Positions 4,708-10,688 of a stretch of 13,220 bases of DNA are shown here, in pieces. Location: positions 1 through 13,220 of the forward strand of contig JAJYKG010000033.1 in the NCBI GenBank assembly GCA_021788795.1, given 5' to 3'. Origin of the DNA: Thermoplasmata archaeon (GTDB lineage: Archaea > Thermoplasmatota > Thermoplasmata > RBG-16-68-12). Position 1 is the stretch's first letter; each line of letters begins with the position of its first letter. Under the pieces are notes generated by a model. The model saw only the letters and a program-made list of their open reading frames with translations. It searched no databases and had not been told where the DNA came from. The translations under genes were made by a program, and so were the position numbers.

Positions 4708-6666
4708 ATGAAGGGAGCATGCCCGACACCCCCCAAGAAGCCCGCAAAGCCCTCCGACGCCGAGCCGCCGCGACGGGAGGAGCTGTGGAAGCTCCTCTCC
4801 GCGAACCTCGAGGCCGACCTCCCCGCCGGTCGCTTCCATCTGGCCGCCCAGCGGCTCCTGATCTTCCGGACCGAGGCGTTCGTGGACCTCCAGAAGCACC
4901 TCGAAGGGACGGTGGGGCTCTCCTCGAAGGGCTTCCTCTGCCTCGCCGGGGAGAAGAGCGGCCGGGAGGACCACTCCCTGTTCCGCGACTCCGTGGAACC
5001 GCCCTCGGGCTCCGAGGCGGAGGCGGCCTTCCTGGGCCGCTCGATCGCCCCGCTGTCCCTGCTGGGCGGGGGGCGCTTCGCGGTGGCCCCGGTCGACCGC
5101 GGGGCCCAGCGCTACCGCGTGACGCTGGAGAACAGCCCGATCGCCGAGGGCACCGGCGAGTCGAAGAAGCCCGTGTGCCGCCTGCTCGCGGGATGGATCG
5201 CCGGCACGGCGGAGCGGGCCCTCGGCCGGGACCTCCTGTGCGAGGAGACGTCCTGCCGCTCCCAGGGCAAGCCCCGGTGCGCGTTCGAGCTCCGGCCCAT
5301 GCCCTACCGCTCAACGTCGTGTCACAAAGGCTTTTACTCCCCCTGCTTTTCCGCCTCGGGTCACGGTACGATGGCGGAGCATTTTGACGTGGTCGTCGTG
5401 GGCGCAGGTCCCGCGGGCTCCGCCGCGGCGCTTGCCCTCGCCCGGAAGAAGTTCTCCGTCCTCCTCGTCGAGCGAGGCCGCGCCCCGGGCACCAAGAACG
5501 TGTTCGGCGGGCGGATCTACGCCTGGCCCCTGTTCGACCTCGTCCCGGAGTGGGTCAAGGACTGCCCCGTGGAGCGCCTCGTGACGAAGGAGAGCCTCGC
5601 GTTCCTGACGCCGGAGGCGTCCCTCGGGATCTCGTTCGACTCCCCCAAGCTCGCGGAGGGGAAGGCCGCGAGCTTCACCGCGCTGCGCCCCAAGTTCGAC
5701 GCCTGGCTCGCGAAGAAGGCGGAGGAGGCGGGGGCCATGCTCGTCACCGGGATCCGGATCGACGACCTGTGGCGGGAGGGCGGGAAGGTGAAGGGCGTCT
5801 TCGTCGCCCCGGACGACCGCGTGTCCGCAGACCTCGTCATCATCGCGGAGGGCGCGACCTCCACCCTCGTGCGGAGGGCGGGGCTCAAGGCAGACCTGGA
5901 ACCGCGGGAAGTGAGCGTCGGCGTGAAGGAGACCGTCGAGCTGCCGCCGGAGACCCTCCAGGAGCGCTTCGGCCTCTCGGAGAAGGAAGGCGCCGCGGCC
6001 ATCTACGCCGGATACGCGTCCCTGGGCCTCCGGGGCGGCGGCTTCCTGTACACGAACAAGGCGTCCCTCTCCCTGGGCCTCGTCATCTCGTCCGAGGACC
6101 TCGCGCGGAAGAAGCTCGAGGTGCAGGACGTCCAGACCAAGTTCCGCATGCACCCGGCGATCCAGAAGCTCGTGAAGGGCGGCAAGCTCGTCGAGTACAG
6201 CGCTCACCTCGTCCCCGAGCTCGGCAAGGGGATGATGCCCCGGCTGGCGGGGGACGGCGTCCTCGTCGCAGGGGACAGCGCGGGCTTCCTGATCAACAAC
6301 GGCTACACCTTCCGCGGCGTGGACCTGGCCATGGCCTCCGGGATGGCCGCGGCCGACGCCGCCGAGGCCGCGCGCGCCGCGGGCGGCATGAGCGCCGCGA
6401 ACCTCGCGGCCTACGAGCGCTTCCTCCGGGCGCGCAACGTCCTCACGGACCTTGAGGCGTTCGCCCGGACGCCCCTCTACCTGAAGAACGAGCGCCTCTT
6501 CGACGTGTACCCGCGTCTCCTCGTCGACCTCGCGGAGCGCGTCTACCGCGTGGACGGCACGGCGCGGGAGCGCCTGATCGACAGCGTCCTCAAGGGGACG
6601 AACGCCTCCGGCGTCTCGAAGCTGTCCCTGCTCATGGACCTCGTCCGGGGAGCGCGATCCATGTGA
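4708..6666 (+). CDS. fixC: V4R domain in frame with FixC flavoprotein (fused reading frame)
   Basis: A single 652-codon frame with no stop. Residues 1-22 are a polar leader; about 23-196 form a V4R (4-vinyl reductase-like) domain, a small-molecule-binding fold common in archaea. Its C-terminal signature is clear: C158 in the CRLLAGW helix, then C178, C183, G187 and C191 before AFEL. A linker of about 25 residues (rich in Ser, Cys, His, aromatic) follows, then a complete FixC of 431 residues beginning at Met222. FixC binds FAD and passes electrons from FixAB to quinone with FixX. No known FixC carries a V4R domain that I recall. Either the fusion is genuine and lets a ligand tune electron transfer, or two adjacent genes are joined because the short GC-rich spacer lacks a stop, or a base error removed one. 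A promoter-like element inside the linker favours separate expression of FixC. Confidence 0.72.
   Translation: MKGACPTPPKKPAKPSDAEPPRREELWKLLSANLEADLPAGRFHLAAQRLLIFRTEAFVDLQKHLEGTVGLSSKGFLCLAGEKSGREDHSLFRDSVEPPSGSEAEAAFLGRSIAPLSLLGGGRFAVAPVDRGAQRYRVTLENSPIAEGTGESKKPVCRLLAGWIAGTAERALGRDLLCEETSCRSQGKPRCAFELRPMPYRSTSCHKGFYSPCFSASGHGTMAEHFDVVVVGAGPAGSAAALALARKKFSVLLVERGRAPGTKNVFGGRIYAWPLFDLVPEWVKDCPVERLVTKESLAFLTPEASLGISFDSPKLAEGKAASFTALRPKFDAWLAKKAEEAGAMLVTGIRIDDLWREGGKVKGVFVAPDDRVSADLVIIAEGATSTLVRRAGLKADLEPREVSVGVKETVELPPETLQERFGLSEKEGAAAIYAGYASLGLRGGGFLYTNKASLSLGLVISSEDLARKKLEVQDVQTKFRMHPAIQKLVKGGKLVEYSAHLVPELGKGMMPRLAGDGVLVAGDSAGFLINNGYTFRGVDLAMASGMAAADAAEAARAAGGMSAANLAAYERFLRARNVLTDLEAFARTPLYLKNERLFDVYPRLLVDLAERVYRVDGTARERLIDSVLKGTNASGVSKLSLLMDLVRGARSM
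5331..5337 (+). promoter_or_regulatory. TATA-like box inside the V4R-FixC linker
   Basis: CTTTTAC lies in a locally AT-richer patch (34 of 60 bases G/C at 5311-5370). Its centre is about 37 nt before the FixC ATG at 5371, comparable to the fixX element. It suggests FixC-FixA-FixB can be transcribed without the V4R part. Confidence 0.5.
5371..6666 (+). CDS. fixC: FixC from the internal start (ETF:quinone oxidoreductase-like flavoprotein)
   Basis: Alternative, shorter product of the same frame, 431 residues, which is the usual FixC length. It opens directly with the dinucleotide-binding strand (VVVVGAGPAGSAAA, GAGPAG at 11-16, acidic E34 closing the fold) and continues with NVFGGRIYAWPL. The second FAD motif is DGVLVAGDSAGFLINNG (about 293-309), followed by GVDLAMASG. 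FixC takes electrons from FixB and reduces membrane quinone, with FixX supplying the iron-sulfur domain that is fused in mitochondrial ETF-QO. The start is supported by family length and by the TATA-like box upstream. The gene ends in ATGTGA, where the fixA GTG start overlaps the stop by 4 nt. Whether this form, the V4R fusion, or both are made cannot be settled from sequence. Confidence 0.75.
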   Translation: MAEHFDVVVVGAGPAGSAAALALARKKFSVLLVERGRAPGTKNVFGGRIYAWPLFDLVPEWVKDCPVERLVTKESLAFLTPEASLGISFDSPKLAEGKAASFTALRPKFDAWLAKKAEEAGAMLVTGIRIDDLWREGGKVKGVFVAPDDRVSADLVIIAEGATSTLVRRAGLKADLEPREVSVGVKETVELPPETLQERFGLSEKEGAAAIYAGYASLGLRGGGFLYTNKASLSLGLVISSEDLARKKLEVQDVQTKFRMHPAIQKLVKGGKLVEYSAHLVPELGKGMMPRLAGDGVLVAGDSAGFLINNGYTFRGVDLAMASGMAAADAAEAARAAGGMSAANLAAYERFLRARNVLTDLEAFARTPLYLKNERLFDVYPRLLVDLAERVYRVDGTARERLIDSVLKGTNASGVSKLSLLMDLVRGARSM

Positions 6667-7481
6667 CCGCGCCCGGCGAGAAGCGGGGACCTCGGATCGC
6701 CGTCTGCATCAAGCAGGTCCCGAAGGCCCAGGAGCTCCAGGTCGATCCGGTCACGAAGACCCTCAAGCGGGTCGGCGTCCCGAGCGAGATCAACCCGCCC
6801 GACCAAAACGCCCTCGAGACGGCCCTCGCCCTCAGGGAGAAGCACGGCGGCGAGATCGTCGTCCTCTCCATGGGCCCGACCTCCTTCGACGAGAGCCTCG
6901 AGCGGGCGATCGCGATGGGGGCGGACCGCGCCTACCTGATCTCCGACCGCAACCTGGGCGGCTCGGACACGGTGCCGACGGCCCTCACGCTCACGCGGGC
7001 GGTCGAGAAGGTCGGGGACGTGGACCTCGTCCTGTGCGGCGAGGAGACCACGGACGCCTCCACGGGCCACGTGGGCCCGGGCATCGCGGGGCACATGGGC
7101 ATCCCGCAGATCACGTACTGCTCCGCCGTCTCCCTCGTCGACGGCCGCGTCCGCGGCGTGCGGATGATCGAGGACGGCGCGGAGACCTGGGAGGCCCCGA
7201 TGCCCTGCGTGGTCACCGTGGACTTCGGGTGCAACAAGCCGCGGCAGCCCACCCTCACGGGGAAGATCCGGGTGAAGCGCGGCGGCCTCGTCACGCACTG
7301 GAGCGCCGCGGACCTCGGGCTGGAGCCGTCCCAGATCGGCCTGAAGGGCTCGCCCACGATCGTCGCGAAGGTCGACACGGTCCAGCTCCCGAGCCGCCAG
7401 GGCAAGATCTTCGAGGAGGAGCCGACGATCGCGGTCTCCCTCCTCCTCGACGCGCTGCGGAAGGACAAGGTGATCCCGTGA
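6663..7481 (+). CDS. fixA: FixA, electron-transfer flavoprotein beta subunit
   Basis: A 272-residue EtfB-family protein. With FixB it forms the flavoprotein that takes electrons from NADH and, in characterised FixAB complexes, bifurcates them. The N-terminal strand IAVCIKQVP begins near residue 11. The nucleotide-binding region LVLCGEETTDASTGHVGPGIA (split here between about 121 and 141) has the D-x-x-T-x-x-V-x-P pattern that binds AMP in ordinary ETF and FAD in bifurcating forms. The CVVTVDFGCNKPR and P-S-R-Q-G-K elements typical of the family follow. The GTG start overlaps the fixC stop (GTGA) and has a GGGGAG stretch about 10 nt upstream, implying translational coupling. The next gene, fixB, is joined in the same way. 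It is distinguished from housekeeping EtfB by its context with fixC and fixX. Confidence 0.95.
   Translation: MTAPGEKRGPRIAVCIKQVPKAQELQVDPVTKTLKRVGVPSEINPPDQNALETALALREKHGGEIVVLSMGPTSFDESLERAIAMGADRAYLISDRNLGGSDTVPTALTLTRAVEKVGDVDLVLCGEETTDASTGHVGPGIAGHMGIPQITYCSAVSLVDGRVRGVRMIEDGAETWEAPMPCVVTVDFGCNKPRQPTLTGKIRVKRGGLVTHWSAADLGLEPSQIGLKGSPTIVAKVDTVQLPSRQGKIFEEEPTIAVSLLLDALRKDKVIP
7467..7474 (+). promoter_or_regulatory. Ribosome binding site of fixB
   Basis: AAGGTGAT matches the complement of the conserved 16S rRNA 3' end (AGGAGGTGAT) and ends 3 nt before a GTG at 7478 that overlaps the fixA stop. No such site precedes the in-frame ATG at 7508, so this decides for the GTG start. Confidence 0.6.
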
Positions 7482-8563
7482 GCCACGCGCACCCTGCGTC
7501 CCCGGCCATGGAGGCGCACAAGGGCGTGTGGGTCTTCCTCGAGGCCCGCAACGGCGCGCTGCGGGACGTGAGCGTGCAGCTCATCGGCGAGGCGCGTCGG
7601 ATCGCGGACAAGCGGGGGACGGACCTCACGGGCATCCTGCCGGGATGGAAGGTCGAGCCCCTCGCGCGCCACGCGATCGAGTGCGGCTGCGACCGCGTGA
7701 TCCTCGTGGAGGACGCGCGCCTCGAGTTCTACACCTCGAGGCCGTACACGAAGGTCCTCGCGACCCTCCGGTGGCGGCACAACCCGGAGGTGATCCTGTT
7801 CGGGGCCTCCAAGAACGGCCGGGACCTCGGCGGCCGCCTGCACGCGGCGATCGACACGGGCCTCGCCGCGGACTGCGTCCGCTTCGACGTCACCGAGGAG
7901 GGGTTCCTCGACATGATCCGCCCTGCCTTCGGAGGGAAGAGCCTCGCCCACATCCACTGCGAGAAGCACCGCCCCCAGATGGCCTCGGCCCGATGGAACG
8001 TGTTCCCCATGCCCCGGCGCGACCCCGCGCGGTCCGGGGAGGTCGTCCGCGAGACCGTCCCGCTCGAGGACGCGGACTTCGACACGAAGATCGTGGACTT
8101 CAAGCCGACGGAGAGCCGCGAGACCCGGAAGATCGACGACGCGCGCGTCCTCGTGTCCGGAGGCTTCGGCCTCGGCGACCCGAAAAACTTCGTCCTCCTC
8201 GACGAGCTCGCGACCCTCCTCGGCGGCGCGGTGTCCTCGTCCCGGAAGCCCGTGGACCTGGGCTGGGTGCCGAAGGCCCTCCAGGTCGGCCAGACCGGGA
8301 AGACCGTGCGGCCGGACCTCTACATCGCCGTCGGGATCAGCGGCGCGGTGCAGCACCTGGCGGGCATGCAGGAGTCCGCGAAGATCGTCGCGGTGAACAG
8401 CGACCCCAAGGCGGCCATCTTCGAGATCGCGGACTACGGCATCGTGGGCGACCTCTTCCAGGTCCTCCCCGAGATGATCCGCCAGCTCAAGGCGTTCCGG
8501 GCGCAGGCGCAGGCGGCGCCCCCTCCGGAAGCAGCTCCGCCAGGGCGACGCGACGGAGCGTGA
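7478..8563 (+). CDS. fixB: FixB, electron-transfer flavoprotein alpha subunit
   Basis: A 361-residue EtfA-family partner of FixA carrying the electron-shuttling FAD. The N-terminal domain starts at GVWVFLEARNG and includes GRDLGGRLHAAIDTGLAADC and RPAFGGK. The C-terminal FAD domain is highly conserved: VSGGFGLGDPKNF, SSRKPVDLGW, VGQTGKTV, GISGAVQHLAGM, VNSDPKAAIFEIADYGIVGD. The GTG start gives a GTGA overlap with fixA and is backed by a good ribosome binding site; ATG 7508 would remove 10 poorly conserved residues. The last 25 codons (Ala/Pro-rich tail) lie antisense to the end of lipB. Family, order and spacing (C-A-B) support a FixCAB operon. No N-terminal ferredoxin domain, found in some EtfA proteins, is present. 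Confidence 0.95.
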   Translation: MSHAHPASPAMEAHKGVWVFLEARNGALRDVSVQLIGEARRIADKRGTDLTGILPGWKVEPLARHAIECGCDRVILVEDARLEFYTSRPYTKVLATLRWRHNPEVILFGASKNGRDLGGRLHAAIDTGLAADCVRFDVTEEGFLDMIRPAFGGKSLAHIHCEKHRPQMASARWNVFPMPRRDPARSGEVVRETVPLEDADFDTKIVDFKPTESRETRKIDDARVLVSGGFGLGDPKNFVLLDELATLLGGAVSSSRKPVDLGWVPKALQVGQTGKTVRPDLYIAVGISGAVQHLAGMQESAKIVAVNSDPKAAIFEIADYGIVGDLFQVLPEMIRQLKAFRAQAQAAPPPEAAPPGRRDGA

Positions 8564-9212
8564 CGCCGAACACGGTCTGGAAGTGGACGATTACGGACGC
8601 CTTGACGTCCTCCAGGTCCACGGGGTGGCCCAGGACCTTCTCCATGGACGTCATGATCGTCCCCGCGTGGCCGCACGGGCGGATCCGGAGGAAGGAGGCC
8701 AGGTCCGTGCTCACGTTGTGCGCGAACCCATGGAACGTGACGCTCCGCTGGACCGCGAGGCCGAGGGAGGCGATCTTCTTCCCGCCGACCCAGACGCCGC
8801 GCTCCGGGCCCTCGTGGGACGCCTCGATCCCGAAGTCCGCGCACGCGCGGATGAGCACCTCCTCGAGGTCCGTGACGAGGCGCTTCACCTCGAGGCGGTC
8901 GGGCAGCTTGAGGATCGGATAGCCGACGAGCTGGCCGGGGCCGTGGAAGGTCGCCTCGCCGCCCCGCTCCACGCGGAACACGGGGAGGGTCTTGTCCAGC
9001 ACGTCCGCGTCCGTGCCGCGGCGGCCCAGGGTGACCACGGGGTCGTGCTCCACGAGGATGAGGCCGTCCGGGATGAGATCGTCCGCGCGGCGCGCCGCGA
9101 GGGCTCTCTGGGCCGCCCAGGTCGCCCCGTACTCGGCGCGCCCGAGGTCCAGGAGCCACGCGTCGCGGAACACGACCCCGTCCGCGTCGCCGCCCTGGGT
9201 GGTCTCGAGCAT
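8487..9212 (-). CDS. lipB: Lipoyl(octanoyl) transferase
   Basis: This enzyme transfers octanoate from acyl carrier protein to the lipoyl domains of E2, the step before LipA. The 241 residues contain RGGEATFHGPGQLVGYPIL (about 83-101), the catalytic lysine in KKIASLG (K146), and HGFAHNVSTDLASF with the catalytic cysteine in PCG (C180). Length and order match canonical LipB. ATG 9212 is preferred because GGTGA lies 8 nt upstream; a GTG at 9224 in the same frame would give a 4-nt overlap with lpd. The gene follows lpd (E3) directly, so E3 and octanoyltransferase are probably one transcript. The last codons (PPAPAPGTP) fall beyond the conserved fold and overlap the fixB 3' end by 77 bp on the opposite strand. 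The use of LipB implies de novo lipoate synthesis rather than only scavenging. Confidence 0.95.
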   Translation of the reverse strand: MLETTQGGDADGVVFRDAWLLDLGRAEYGATWAAQRALAARRADDLIPDGLILVEHDPVVTLGRRGTDADVLDKTLPVFRVERGGEATFHGPGQLVGYPILKLPDRLEVKRLVTDLEEVLIRACADFGIEASHEGPERGVWVGGKKIASLGLAVQRSVTFHGFAHNVSTDLASFLRIRPCGHAGTIMTSMEKVLGHPVDLEDVKASVIVHFQTVFGVTLRRVALAELLPEGAPPAPAPGTP

Positions 9213-9220
9213 CGGCCGCG

Positions 9221-10624
9221 TCACCGGTTCAGCACGTGGATCGCCTGGCCGAGCGCCGCCTCCGCCGTCTCCATGATGCCCTCGGGCAGGGTGGGGTGCG
9301 GGTGGACCGTGAGGGCGACGTCCTCGACCGTGGCGCCCATCTCGATGGCCAGGGCGAGCTCGCTGATCAGGTTGCTCGCCTCCGGGCCGACGATCGCCGC
9401 GCCCAGGAGGACCTTGGATTCCGGGTCCGAGATGAGCTTGACGAAGCCGTCGGACTCGCCCTGGGTCAGCGCGCGGCCGATCGCGCCGAAGGGGACCTTG
9501 GCCACCTTGACCGCCCTCTTCTCCTGCGCGGCCTGGTGCTCCATCAGGCCGACCGTCGCGATCTCCGGGTCCGTGAAGATCGCGGAGGGCATCGCGCGGT
9601 AGTCGACCTCGACGTTCTCGCCTCCGATGACCTCGGCCGCGGTCAGGCCCTCCATGGTCGCCTTGTGCGCCAGGAACGGCTGGCCGACCACGTCCCCGAT
9701 CGCGAAGACGTGGGGGTTCGACGTGCGCAGCTGGGAGTCGACGGTCACGTAGCCCTTCGGGTTCGTCTGGACGCCGGCCTTGTCCGCGGCCAGCCCGTCC
9801 GTGTTCGGGCGCCGGCCGACGGTCACGAGGACGACGTCCGCGCGGACCGTGAGCGGTCCCTCGGGCGTCTCGGCCTCGACGACCGCCTGGCCGTCCTCCT
9901 CCCGCCACGACTTGCCCTGCGACCTCGTGTGGCTCTCGACCCCGAGCTTGCGCAGGTGCCGCTCGACGACGCGCACGACCTCGGGGTCCATCCCGGGCAG
10001 GAGCTGCTCGAGCAGCTCGACCACGACGACCTTCGTGCCCAGCTTCGCGTAGAACGTGCCGATCTCCAGGCCCGAGATCCCGCCGCCAATGACGAGCATG
10101 GCCTTCGGGATCGCGGGGAGCTCGAGGGCCTCCTTCGTGCTGAGGATCCGCTTCCCGTCGAATCGGAACGCGGGCAGGTCCGAGGGCCGCCCGCCCGTCG
10201 CGATGATCGCGTCGCCGAACTCGACGTCCTCCGCGCGGCCGTCCGGATAGCGGGTGCGTACGGTCTTGCCGTCCACGAAGGACGCCTCCGCGAACGCGAC
10301 CTCGACGCCGTTCCCCTTCTCCAGGGTGGCGACGCCGTTCACGAGCTTGTCCACGACGGACTGCTTCCACGCCTGGAGGCGAGCCATGTCCACCTTCGCC
10401 GGCCCGGCGTCGATGCCCCACTCCGCGGCGCGCTCGATCGTCTTCACGAGGCTCGCGGCGTGGATGAGCGCCTTGCTCGGGATGCATCCGTAGTTCAGGC
10501 ACTCCCCGCCGAGCTTGTGCCGCTCGACGAGCAGGACCTTCTTGCCCAGCTGGGCCGCGCGGATCGCGGCCGGGTACCCTCCGGGGCCGCCGCCGATGAC
10601 GACCACGTCGACCTTTCGCGCCAC
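9221..10624 (-). CDS. lpdA: Dihydrolipoamide dehydrogenase (E3)
   Basis: A flavoprotein that reoxidises dihydrolipoyl-E2 and reduces NAD+ to NADH, 467 residues. The FAD motif GGGPGG is at 11-16 with E34 closing the fold. The redox disulfide is C42/C47 in GGECLNYGCIPSK. The second, NAD-binding, Rossmann motif is VIGGGISGLEIG, followed by the FAD contact AIGDVVGQPFLAHKA. The active-site His-Glu pair is in HPHPTLPE (441-448). The frame extends upstream to an ATG at 10783, but that part is Arg/Pro-rich and unlike E3. The GTG at 10624 gives the usual length, and a TATA-like box lies 28 nt upstream, so the start is well supported. lipB follows with a 4-nt overlap or 8-nt gap depending on its start. 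It serves the complex whose E1-alpha and E2 genes flank this region. Confidence 0.97.
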   Translation of the reverse strand: MARKVDVVVIGGGPGGYPAAIRAAQLGKKVLLVERHKLGGECLNYGCIPSKALIHAASLVKTIERAAEWGIDAGPAKVDMARLQAWKQSVVDKLVNGVATLEKGNGVEVAFAEASFVDGKTVRTRYPDGRAEDVEFGDAIIATGGRPSDLPAFRFDGKRILSTKEALELPAIPKAMLVIGGGISGLEIGTFYAKLGTKVVVVELLEQLLPGMDPEVVRVVERHLRKLGVESHTRSQGKSWREEDGQAVVEAETPEGPLTVRADVVLVTVGRRPNTDGLAADKAGVQTNPKGYVTVDSQLRTSNPHVFAIGDVVGQPFLAHKATMEGLTAAEVIGGENVEVDYRAMPSAIFTDPEIATVGLMEHQAAQEKRAVKVAKVPFGAIGRALTQGESDGFVKLISDPESKVLLGAAIVGPEASNLISELALAIEMGATVEDVALTVHPHPTLPEGIMETAEAALGQAIHVLNR

Positions 10625-10648
10625 GGCCGGGCCGAAGGTCCCCCCTGA

Positions 10649-10655
10649 CTTTATG
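10649..10655 (-). promoter_or_regulatory. TATA-like box of lpd
   Basis: Minus strand CATAAAG, in the 64-bp gap after the large surface protein gene, with its centre about 28 nt before the GTG at 10624. It predicts a leaderless transcript beginning at or next to the start codon, and supports GTG 10624 over the longer frame. Confidence 0.6.
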
Positions 10656-10688
10656 CCTTTGGGCCGCGGCGCGTGGGCCCGGAAGGGC

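Noticed and set aside
4239..8563. Nitrogen-fixation locus, suggested by fix gene names
   Set aside because: fixABCX relatives occur in many non-diazotrophs, and no nif gene is present in the window.
9225..10502. A long minus-strand frame leading into lipB, suggesting a 671-residue protein
   Set aside because: The part upstream of lipB is an Arg/Gly-rich out-of-frame reading of lpd; the lpd frame itself carries all E3 motifs, and only the last 241 codons are LipB.
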